Assembly: GCF_022682305.1 (NCBI RefSeq)
Contig: NZ_CP093528.1
Coordinates: 1,129,501 to 1,193,500 of the forward strand
DNA length: 64,000 nucleotides
Origin: Shinella zoogloeoides
GTDB taxonomy: Bacteria; Pseudomonadota; Alphaproteobacteria; Rhizobiales; Rhizobiaceae
Direction of reading: 5' to 3'
The notes under the pieces are model-generated. The model ran no database searches. It worked only from the letters and a program-made list of their open reading frames with translations, and was not told where the DNA came from. Below, in pieces: positions 55,869-64,000 of this stretch. Made by a program: the position numbers and the translations under genes. Position 1 is the stretch's first letter; each line of letters starts with the position of its first letter.

Positions 55869-56795
55869 TCAATCGTGAAATGCTTCCACGAACTTGCGCC
55901 GCCCCAGCATGAAGGCATCCGCGACGTGGCGCAGCGGCGCGAGGTCAACGTCCGATTTGCCGGCCTTCACGATCTCGGCGAAGCGCTTGTAGAGCATCGG
56001 ATATTCCTGCTCCGGCTCGTCGTGCACCAGCTTGCCGTCGATGGAGAGCTTCGCGCCGCCTTCGGAGAGCACCATCTCGCCGGCATCCGTCTTCGCGACG
56101 ATGTCCCAGCTCTGCTTGCCGGTCTGGCGCCAGTCGAATTCGGCGGAAAGGTCGAGGCCCCTGGCGTCGGAGAAGGTCATTGCGGCGGCGATGGGGGCGT
56201 CGCGGTTTTCCGGGAACTCCAGCGTCGCGGCGGTGATGAAGACCGGACGCGGCAGGATGTGGGTGACGATGGAGAGCGCATTGATGCCCGGGTCGAACAC
56301 GCCGAGACCGCCGGCCTGCCAGATCCATTCCTGATTCGGGTGCCAGTGGCGCACGTCTTCCTTCCAGATCACCCGCATGGAGCGGATCGTCGTGCCGGCG
56401 AGGAAGGTCCTGGCCGCTTCGACGGCCGGAGCATAGCGCGAATGCCAGCTCGCGAAGAGCGAAAGGCCCTTGGCGGCGGCGAGCGCCTCGAGGTCGGCGA
56501 CTTCCGAAAGCGTCGCGCCCGGCGGCTTTTCGAGGAAGACGTGCTTCCCGGCGGAAAGTGCCTTCTCGGCGGCCTCGTAGCGATATTGCGGGGGCATGCA
56601 GAGCGAGACGGCGTCGATGGCCGGCACGGCGGCCAGCATCTCGTCGATCGACTTGAAATTGTCGATGCCGTCGACCGTGCCGTGGCGGCTCGCGGCGGCG
56701 ATCAGCCTGTAATCGCCGTTCTTCGCGACGGCCGGAAGATGCTGGTCGCGCACGATCTTGCCGACGCCGACGATTGCGAGATTGATCGGTGACAT
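55869..56795 (-). CDS. Gfo/Idh/MocA oxidoreductase, D-galactose/L-arabinose 1-dehydrogenase-like
   Basis: 308 residues. The NAD(P) Rossmann motif is VGVGKIVRDQHLPAV and the catalytic Lys lies in EKPPGATLSEV. Long stretches such as WKEDVRHWHPNQEWIW and GLGVFDPGINALSIVT match what I recall of Azospirillum L-arabinose 1-dehydrogenase. That enzyme starts the non-phosphorylating oxidation of L-arabinose or D-galactose to the lactone. The exact sugar is not settled by sequence. Its regulator is not encoded here, but a symmetric site precedes the gene. Confidence 0.82.
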   Translation of the reverse strand: MSPINLAIVGVGKIVRDQHLPAVAKNGDYRLIAAASRHGTVDGIDNFKSIDEMLAAVPAIDAVSLCMPPQYRYEAAEKALSAGKHVFLEKPPGATLSEVADLEALAAAKGLSLFASWHSRYAPAVEAARTFLAGTTIRSMRVIWKEDVRHWHPNQEWIWQAGGLGVFDPGINALSIVTHILPRPVFITAATLEFPENRDAPIAAAMTFSDARGLDLSAEFDWRQTGKQSWDIVAKTDAGEMVLSEGGAKLSIDGKLVHDEPEQEYPMLYKRFAEIVKAGKSDVDLAPLRHVADAFMLGRRKFVEAFHD

Positions 56796-56807
56796 GTCTC
56801 CACCCTA

Positions 56808-56822
56808 ATTTGTATGATAAAT
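56808..56822. promoter_or_regulatory. Candidate GntR-type operator
   Basis: ATTTGTATGATAAAT is symmetric in 5 of 7 pairs. Its core TTGTATGATAA differs by one base from the FadR/GntR pattern TNGTNNNACNA. It lies 13 bp before the sugar dehydrogenase ATG and faces the TRAP operon. Confidence 0.35.
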
Positions 56823-57044
56823 CGGGTGCTGTTGTAGCAGAACCTTCGGCGGCGGCAAGGCCGCCTTTGCGCCGCTCTTTGCCTATCGTTTGTGCAATTG
56901 CCCGAAAGCCGTATTCGTCTTTCGTCTAATGCGGGCGCTGAGGCCGGGAAAACCGGGCTTCAGACTTGAAACCAGCCTTGAAATCGGCACTCTGGCTGTG
57001 CTTGGCACAAATCAAAATAACACGCTGAGCGGGGAGGAGTTCTC

Positions 57045-57620
57045 ATGAAGACGCTGCTGGTTTTCAGCCGGCTGATCGACGCTGTCACGGAAAATATCGG
57101 CAAGGCCGTCGGTTGGCTGATCCTTGTCGCCGTCCTTGTCAGTGCCGGCAACGCCATCGTCCGGAAGGTTTTCAACACATCGTCGAATGCCTGGCTCGAG
57201 GCGCAATGGTATCTCTTCGGGGGCGCCTTCATGCTGGCCGCCGCCTATACGCTGGCCCAGAACGAGCATATCCGCATCGACGTCGTCTACGGCAAGTTCT
57301 CCCGCCGGGTGCAGCACTGGATCGACCTTCTCGGCCATTGCCTGTTCCTGATGCCCTTCGTGCTGCTGATGGTCTATTTCCTCGTGCCCTATGTGGCGAT
57401 GTCCTTCCGTTCGGGTGAGGTTTCGTCCAGCGCCGGCGGGCTGATCGTCTGGCCGGCCAAGGCCATCCTTCTCGCCGGCTTCCTGCTTCTCGCCTTCCAG
57501 GGCGTTTCGGAGATCATCAAGAAGATCGCCATCATGCGCGGCGACATGGAGGACCCGACGCCCTACGTGCCGGCCCATGCCCCGCTCGACAACGCCGTCG
57601 CAGAGGAGAAGGGCGCATGA
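57045..57620 (+). CDS. TRAP transporter small permease (DctQ/TakQ-like)
   Basis: 191 residues with four membrane helices and the DctQ core NAWLEAQWYLFGGAFMLAAAY. GGGGAGGAG precedes ATG 57045. It overlaps the large permease gene by 4 nt. It forms the membrane part of a sodium-driven TRAP uptake system with the next gene and the binding protein at 59531-60637. Confidence 0.93.
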   Translation: MKTLLVFSRLIDAVTENIGKAVGWLILVAVLVSAGNAIVRKVFNTSSNAWLEAQWYLFGGAFMLAAAYTLAQNEHIRIDVVYGKFSRRVQHWIDLLGHCLFLMPFVLLMVYFLVPYVAMSFRSGEVSSSAGGLIVWPAKAILLAGFLLLAFQGVSEIIKKIAIMRGDMEDPTPYVPAHAPLDNAVAEEKGA

Positions 57621-59398
57621 TCGAGTTCATTGCGGAAAACCTCGCGCCGATCATGTTCCTGTCGCTGATCGTGTTCCTGCTGCTGGGCTATCCGGTGGCG
57701 TTCTCGCTGGCGGCGAACGGCCTGCTTTTCTTCGTCGTCGGCGTCGAGCTTGCGCCGCTGTCCGATTCGATCAACCTCTCCTGGCCGCTGCTCAATGCCA
57801 TGCCGGAGCGGCTATGGGGGGTGATGTCGAACGACACATTGCTCGCCATCCCGTTCTTCACATTCATGGGGATCGTGCTTGAACGATCGGGCATGGCCGA
57901 AGATCTGCTCGATACGATCGGCCAGCTCTTCGGGCCGATCCGCGGCGGCCTTGCCTATGCGGTCATCTTCGTCGGCGCGCTGCTGGCGGCCACGACCGGC
58001 GTCGTTGCGGCCTCGGTCATCGCCATGGGCCTCATCTCCCTGCCGATCATGCTCCGCTACGGCTACGACCGGTCGATCGCCTCGGGCGTCATCGCGGCCT
58101 CCGGCACGCTCGCCCAGATCATCCCGCCCTCGCTGGTGCTGATCGTGCTTGCCGACCAGCTCGGCCGTTCGGTCGGCGACATGTATGCCGGCGCGCTCAT
58201 CCCGGGCCTCGTGCTGACGGGCCTCTACATGGCCTATATCCTGCTCATGACCTTCCTGAAGCGGGATTCCATGCCGGCGCTGCCGCTGGAGGCGCGTTCG
58301 CTGGGGTCGGGCGTGACGTCGCTCGCCATCGCGCTGATCGTGGCGGCGGGCTTTGCCTATGCGGCCCATGTCTACCTCTATCCGACCCACGGCGAGAATG
58401 CCGATATCCTCGGGGCCACCGTCGGCGTCGCCTTCATCTATATCGTGGCGCTGGCCGACAAGGCGTTCAACATCAACATGATGTCGCGGCTTGCCCAGCA
58501 GGTCATCATCGTGCTCATCCCGCCGCTGGCGCTGATCTTCCTCGTGCTCGGCACGATCTTCCTCGGCATCGCGACGCCGACGGAAGGCGGCGCCATGGGC
58601 GCGGTCGGCGCGCTCGCCATGGCGGCGGCCAAGGGGCGGCTCAACATGGAGGTGGTGCGCGCGGCACTCACCTCCACGACGCGCCTTTCGGCCTTCGTGC
58701 TGTTCATCCTCATCGGCGCGCGCGTCTTCTCGCTCACCTTCTACGGCGTGAACGGGCATCTGTGGGTCGAGCACCTGCTGGTCTCGATGCCGGGCGGGGA
58801 GACGGGCTTCCTGATCGCGGTCAACGTGCTGGTCTTCTTCCTGGCGTTCTTCCTCGATTTCTTCGAGCTTGCCTTCATCATCGTGCCGCTGCTGGCGCCG
58901 GCCGCCGACAAGCTCGGCATCGACCTCATCTGGTTCGGCGTGCTGCTCGGCATCAACATGCAGACGAGCTTCATGCACCCGCCCTTCGGCTTCGCGCTGT
59001 TCTACCTGCGCTCGGTCGCGGCCAAGGTGCCCTATCTCGACAGGGTGACGGGCAAGATGACCGCGCCGGTGACGACGGGACAGATCTACTGGGGCGCGGT
59101 GCCCTTCGTCGGCATCCAGATCCTCATGGTGTCGCTGACCATTCTCTTCCCTGGCATGGTCATGCACTACAAGGGCGAGGGTACCGGCGTCGATCCCGCG
59201 ACGATCAAGATCGAGGTTCCGGGCTTCGGCAGCGAGGGCGGTCTTCCGGGGCTGGGCCTGCCCGACGATGGCGGCCTCGGCCTGCCGGGCGGCCTGCAGC
59301 TTCCCGCCGGCAATCCGCTGGAGGGTGGCGAGAAGCCGGCCGAAGGCGGGGCCGACAAGCCCGCCACGGACCTATCCACCCCGCCGTCCTTCAACTGA
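57617..59398 (+). CDS. TRAP transporter large permease (DctM/TakM-like)
   Basis: 593 residues, longer than the usual 420-440. The extra length comes from an insertion of hydrophobic sequence in the middle (about 220-300) and a soluble C-terminal tail of about 70 residues rich in Gly, Pro and Leu (GLPGLGLPDDGGLGLPGG). The DctM core motifs, such as SGTLAQIIPPSLVLIVLAD and TPTEGGAMGAVGAL, are present. It carries the substrate across the inner membrane. Confidence 0.93.
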   Translation: MIEFIAENLAPIMFLSLIVFLLLGYPVAFSLAANGLLFFVVGVELAPLSDSINLSWPLLNAMPERLWGVMSNDTLLAIPFFTFMGIVLERSGMAEDLLDTIGQLFGPIRGGLAYAVIFVGALLAATTGVVAASVIAMGLISLPIMLRYGYDRSIASGVIAASGTLAQIIPPSLVLIVLADQLGRSVGDMYAGALIPGLVLTGLYMAYILLMTFLKRDSMPALPLEARSLGSGVTSLAIALIVAAGFAYAAHVYLYPTHGENADILGATVGVAFIYIVALADKAFNINMMSRLAQQVIIVLIPPLALIFLVLGTIFLGIATPTEGGAMGAVGALAMAAAKGRLNMEVVRAALTSTTRLSAFVLFILIGARVFSLTFYGVNGHLWVEHLLVSMPGGETGFLIAVNVLVFFLAFFLDFFELAFIIVPLLAPAADKLGIDLIWFGVLLGINMQTSFMHPPFGFALFYLRSVAAKVPYLDRVTGKMTAPVTTGQIYWGAVPFVGIQILMVSLTILFPGMVMHYKGEGTGVDPATIKIEVPGFGSEGGLPGLGLPDDGGLGLPGGLQLPAGNPLEGGEKPAEGGADKPATDLSTPPSFN

Positions 59399-59419
59399 GG
59401 GCGGAAGCAATCGAATGAG

Positions 59420-59445
59420 AAGGGCCGGCGCAAGCCGGCCCTTTT
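59420..59445 (+). terminator. Intrinsic terminator after the TRAP permease genes
   Basis: AAGGGCCGGC (59420-59429) pairs perfectly with GCCGGCCCTT (59434-59443) and runs into TTTT. Confidence 0.88.
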
Positions 59446-59475
59446 GCGTTCGAAAGGGCATATGCCGGAGCAAGC

Positions 59476-59507
59476 AAAAACCCCGGGGCATCGCTGCCCC
59501 GGGGTTT
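59476..59507 (-). terminator. Intrinsic terminator of the takP-like gene
   Basis: On the minus strand AAACCCCGGGGCA pairs perfectly with TGCCCCGGGGTTT (59507-59495 and 59490-59478) and continues TTTGC. It lies 24 nt after the binding-protein stop and faces the terminator at 59420. Confidence 0.85.
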
Positions 59508-59530
59508 CCGTTTGCGCTTTGGATGAAGGC

Positions 59531-60718
<1,188 letters not shown>

Positions 60719-60830
60719 TCAAGCCGAGGGGACCAACATCCGGGAAGGCTCCCCTACGACTTTCGTCGTAAGGATTTCCCATCGCTATCCGCCTGTTTTT
60801 TGAGCGTTTATCGTGGGCGAGCGCGGCCGG

Positions 60831-62717
60831 TCAGCCGGCCATTGCCTCTTCATACTCGGCCGAAAGCTCCAGCCATTGATCCTCGGCCTCGCCGAGCTTG
60901 TCGACCGTCGCCGCGCGCAGTTTCGCCTTCTCGGCGGCCTTGGCCGGGTTCTTCTCGTAGAGCGCGGGATCTGCGAGTTCCGCATCAAGAAGCTGAATCT
61001 GTTTCTGCAGTTTCGCCGTCAACGATTCGATTTCGCTGATCTTTTTCCTGAGCGGGGCGAACTGGGCGCGCCGGTCGGCATTGGCCTTGCGCAGCTCCGC
61101 CTTGTTGGCCTCGCCGCCGGCGGAGGCGGTCTTGTCCTTCTCGTCCTTCTTGCCGGACTGGACGATGAGGCTGCGATATTCCTCCATGTCGCCATCGAAG
61201 GATTTCACGGTGCCGTTGTTGACCAGCCAGAGCCGGTCCACCGTCGCCTCGATCAGGTGGCGGTCGTGCGAGATCAGGATGACGGCGCCTTCATAGTCGT
61301 TCAGCGCCTCGATCAGGGCGCGGCGGCTGTCGATGTCGAGATGGTTGGTCGGTTCGTCGAGGATGAGGAGGTTCGGCGCGTCGAAGGCGGCAAGGCCCAT
61401 CAGCAGGCGGGCCTTCTCGCCGCCGGAGAGGTCCTTGGCGGCGGTCGACATCTTCTCCGTCGCAAGGCCCATCTGGGCGACGCGGGCGCGCACCTTGGCC
61501 TCTGGTGCTTCGGGCATCAGCCGGCGCACATGCTCGACGGGCGACTGGTCGGGAATGAGGTCGTCGAGCTGGTGCTGGGCGAAGAAGCCGATTTTCAGCC
61601 CCGGCGCGCGCTTCACCGCGCCCGCTTCCGCCTCCAGCCGCCCGGAGATGAACTTGGCGAAAGTCGACTTGCCGTTGCCGTTCGAGCCGAGCAGCGCGAT
61701 GCGGTCGTCATTGTCGATGCGCAGGTTGATCTGCTTGAGGATCGGCTTGCCCGGCGTGTAGCCGACCGCGCCGCCCTCGATGGCGATGATCGGCGAGGCG
61801 GGCTGCTTTTCCGGCTCGGGGAACGTGATCGGCTGCACATGCGTCTCGACCACGGCCGCGACCGTGCCCATGCGCTCCAGCGCCTTCACGCGGCTCTGCG
61901 CCTGCTTGGCCTTGGTGGCCTTGGCCTTGAAGCGGTCGATGAAGCTCTGGAGATGTTTTCGCGCGGCCTCGTTCTTGGCTTTCGCCTTCATCTGCAATTC
62001 GTCGGCTTCCGCCTTCTGGCGCTCGAACTGGTCGTAGGAGCCACGATAGAAGGTCAGCTTCTGCTGGTCGAGATGCACGATGGCGTTGACGGCGGTGTTG
62101 AGGAGGTCGCGGTCGTGGCTGATGATGATGACGGTGTGCGGATAGCGCCGCACATAGTCTTCCAGCCAGAGCGTTCCTTCGAGGTCGAGATAGTTGGTCG
62201 GCTCGTCGAGCAGCAGAAGGTCCGGCTCGGAGAACAGCACCGCCGCGAGCGCCACGCGCATGCGCCAGCCGCCGGAAAAGCTCTTGGCCGGGCGCTGCTG
62301 CGCCTCGTGGTCGAAGCCGAGGCCGGCAAGGATGCTTGCCGCGCGCGCTTCGGCCGAATGCGCGCCGATATCGGTGAGCCGCGTCTGGATCTCCGCGATC
62401 CGGTGCGGGTCGCTCGCCGTTTCCGCTTCCTTGAGAAGCGCGGCGCGCTCCTTGTCCGCGGCAAGCACGATCTCGATCAGGGATTCGTCCGTGCCCGGCG
62501 CTTCCTGCGCCACCTGCCCGATGCGGGCATTCTTCGGTAGCGATATCGTGCCGGCTTCGGAGGCGAGCTGGCCGGTGATGACGCGGAACAGCGTGGACTT
62601 GCCGGTGCCGTTGCGGCCGACAAGACCCACTTTCACGCCGCTCGGCAGCGAAAGGGAAGCGTTATCGATGAGGAGACGCCCGGCAACGCGGGCGGTGAGG
62701 CCGGAAATCGTGATCAT
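60831..62717 (-). CDS. ABC-F family ATPase
   Basis: 628 residues from the ATG at 62717. It has two ABC cassettes and no membrane domain: Walker A GRNGTGKST and GSNGNGKST, signatures FSGGWRMRVALA and LSGGEKARLLM, with the interdomain linker between. A C-terminal coiled coil (about 530-628) follows. ABC-F proteins act on ribosomes or DNA (Uup/YheS/EttA groups); the length and coiled coil point to the YheS/Uup side. Antibiotic-resistance function is not implied. Confidence 0.93.
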   Translation of the reverse strand: MITISGLTARVAGRLLIDNASLSLPSGVKVGLVGRNGTGKSTLFRVITGQLASEAGTISLPKNARIGQVAQEAPGTDESLIEIVLAADKERAALLKEAETASDPHRIAEIQTRLTDIGAHSAEARAASILAGLGFDHEAQQRPAKSFSGGWRMRVALAAVLFSEPDLLLLDEPTNYLDLEGTLWLEDYVRRYPHTVIIISHDRDLLNTAVNAIVHLDQQKLTFYRGSYDQFERQKAEADELQMKAKAKNEAARKHLQSFIDRFKAKATKAKQAQSRVKALERMGTVAAVVETHVQPITFPEPEKQPASPIIAIEGGAVGYTPGKPILKQINLRIDNDDRIALLGSNGNGKSTFAKFISGRLEAEAGAVKRAPGLKIGFFAQHQLDDLIPDQSPVEHVRRLMPEAPEAKVRARVAQMGLATEKMSTAAKDLSGGEKARLLMGLAAFDAPNLLILDEPTNHLDIDSRRALIEALNDYEGAVILISHDRHLIEATVDRLWLVNNGTVKSFDGDMEEYRSLIVQSGKKDEKDKTASAGGEANKAELRKANADRRAQFAPLRKKISEIESLTAKLQKQIQLLDAELADPALYEKNPAKAAEKAKLRAATVDKLGEAEDQWLELSAEYEEAMAG

Positions 62718-62789
62718 GCCGGCTCTATAGAGCAATTCCCGTAAAAGTGCGAAGCGGTTTTGCGCGCACGATCACGGGAAGATGCGGAG

Positions 62790-63869
62790 CTACGCCGCGT
62801 TGCCCGCCCGGTAGGTCCGCCCCGACCGGTCGGCGACCTCGGCGGAGTAGATGCGCAGCGCGATGCCCGTTTCCCCCGCATAGGCGAGGGCCTGGTCCGC
62901 CTGATCGTAGAGCATGGCCGGGGATTTCGCCGAATCGCTCATCGAGACGCCGACGGTCAGTGTCAGGAAGCCCGCCGGCAGTTCGCGGTCCATGAAGGGG
63001 AAGGGTTTTTCCGCGACCCGCCCCGCCACGCGCCGGGCGATGTTGACGGCGATCTCGCGATCGACGTCGGACAGCAGCAGGCAGAAGAGGTCCGGCCCGG
63101 TGCGGGCGACGAAATCGTGCTTCTTGACCGACTGGCGGAAGATGGCGGCGAGGCGCTTCAGCGTCTTTTCGGCCGCGCCCGCCGGATGGGTCTCGGCGAA
63201 TTCCTTGAGCTGCTCGACGCGGAAGAGCAGCAGCGCGGCGGTTTCCCCGGCCTCCTCCTGGAAGAGCGGCTTCAGGTGGCCGAGCAGGGCGGCATGGTTG
63301 GCAAGGCCCGTCACCGGGTCGTGGGTCAAGGCCTCGCGGCTGATGGAGAGGCCGGAGCGCAGGCCGTCGAGATGGGACTGGAGGTCTCCCATGCGGGCGG
63401 TGGCGGCCCGGTCGGCGCTGAGAATATCGCGGACCAGCGACAGCAGGCGCACCGTATCGCTGGAGAAATCGGAAATGCCGAGGACGGGATCGCGGCTCAT
63501 GCGCGCGGCGATTTCCTCCAGTTCCTGAATGGTCGCGGCGCGCTGGCGATGGTTCTCCTCCGTCATGCGGGTGATTTCGGAAAGCAGGCGCACGGCCTCG
63601 CCGGCCGCCTGGCCGGCGGCGAGAACATTGTGGCTCGGCAGCGCATGGCGCAGCGCAATGGAATCGAGGGAGGCCTGGTCAGGCGTCTTGCCGAGCGCGG
63701 CGATCTCGCGTGCCACGCCCGCATTGCCGTTCAGCGCCTCGAACAGCAGCTCGTAATTGCGCGGCAGCGGCGAGATGCCGAAGCTGGCCATGACATGGGC
63801 GATGCGCGCCATGATCGGCGGAACCGCCTGCGGTGCGTCTTTCGGGGCGGAAGTTGTTTTGCTGGTCAT
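62790..63869 (-). CDS. Degenerate GGDEF-domain protein
   Basis: 359 residues. An N-terminal helical region of about 185 residues, including a region like those that precede GGDEF domains in rhizobial homologues, is followed by the GGDEF-type fold (about 190-345) with DPVTGLANHAALL. The signature, where R-x-G-G-D-E-F is expected, reads RTGPDLF. Both catalytically important positions are changed, so synthesis of cyclic-di-GMP is unlikely. It may bind nucleotide or a partner instead. No transmembrane segment or EAL domain is present. Confidence 0.85.
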   Translation of the reverse strand: MTSKTTSAPKDAPQAVPPIMARIAHVMASFGISPLPRNYELLFEALNGNAGVAREIAALGKTPDQASLDSIALRHALPSHNVLAAGQAAGEAVRLLSEITRMTEENHRQRAATIQELEEIAARMSRDPVLGISDFSSDTVRLLSLVRDILSADRAATARMGDLQSHLDGLRSGLSISREALTHDPVTGLANHAALLGHLKPLFQEEAGETAALLLFRVEQLKEFAETHPAGAAEKTLKRLAAIFRQSVKKHDFVARTGPDLFCLLLSDVDREIAVNIARRVAGRVAEKPFPFMDRELPAGFLTLTVGVSMSDSAKSPAMLYDQADQALAYAGETGIALRIYSAEVADRSGRTYRAGNAA

Positions 63870-64000
63870 GAAACGCCGTCGGCTGAAGGCGCGGGCAGGG
63901 ACCCGCGCTCTGGAGGTTCTTGGCGTAACTATCGGATTGCGCGGTTAATTTTGCGTGTGCTGGATTGCAGATTCAACCGGATCGAGGCGGGCCTCGTCAG

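Noticed and set aside
57000..57044. A sigma-54 promoter ahead of the TRAP permease genes (TTGGCAC).
   Set aside because: A GG element is present but no GC element occurs at the required 10-bp spacing.

Overview
The window is a high-GC chromosomal segment of an alphaproteobacterium of the order Rhizobiales, most likely family Rhizobiaceae (Rhizobium/Shinella/Ensifer-like). The reasons are the gene orders and families: fabD-fabG-acpP-fabF-mltG-yicC-gmk; rpsF-rpsR-DUF2232-rplI next to dnaB-alr-radA-cvpA-purF; lptF-lptG-lptD-surA-pdxA-rsmA facing pepA-holC; a TIGR02301 protein; and two copies of a RIME-like palindromic intergenic element typical of rhizobia. Genes are densely packed, often with ATGA/GTGA stop-start overlaps. 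I see no rRNA, tRNA, CRISPR array, prophage, transposase or integrase. Genus assignment is inference.

Layout. 1-4.0 kb: small housekeeping or unknown genes (possible tail of an upstream gene, nucleotidyltransferase, secreted unknown, NUDIX-TIGR02301 pair, YedK/HMCES-type SRAP protein, small conserved-looking ORF). 4.2-9.5 kb: a co-directional run cysS, GFA1, a 39-residue membrane peptide, GFA2, pip, cimA. 9.5-10.2 kb: a VapBC-like toxin-antitoxin pair with its own candidate promoter and operator. 10.3-18.5 kb: rarD, a LOG-type nucleotide phosphoribohydrolase, a large LysM protein, an ATM1-type ABC exporter, a VOC protein, and psd-pssA for phosphatidylethanolamine synthesis. 18.6-21.8 kb: a marR-emrB-emrA-like efflux operon. 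22-31.5 kb: SDR, purF, cvpA, radA, alr, a small secreted protein, dnaB and a cyclopropane-fatty-acid synthase-like methyltransferase. 31.7-34.2 kb: the S6 ribosomal operon, read leftward from a good promoter with a long leader. 34.5-37.7 kb: a small membrane protein, an NCS2 purine permease preceded by a structured leader and a short upstream ORF, and an aldo/keto reductase. 37.9-44.5 kb: fatty-acid synthesis, mltG, yicC and gmk. 44.7-52.3 kb: the LPS-export/outer-membrane biogenesis operon. 52.6-55.7 kb: pepA-holC and a serine hydrolase. 55.9-60.6 kb: a sugar 1-dehydrogenase and a TRAP transporter whose binding protein resembles the 2-oxoacid-binding TakP. 60.8-64 kb: an ABC-F protein and a degenerate GGDEF protein.

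Most of the segment is ordinary core genome with a strong envelope theme: phospholipid head groups (psd, pssA, cfa), fatty acids (fab/acpP), peptidoglycan (alr, mltG, LysM protein) and LPS transport to the outer membrane (lptDFG, surA). No large undescribed system is visible. The most unusual signals are small: the coupled 28-codon ORF and hairpins ahead of the purine permease, the GFA-membrane peptide-GFA cassette, symmetric candidate operators ahead of psd, vapBC, the emr operon and the sugar dehydrogenase, the tandemly duplicated helical region of the LysM protein, and a GGDEF protein that reads GPDLF at its signature.
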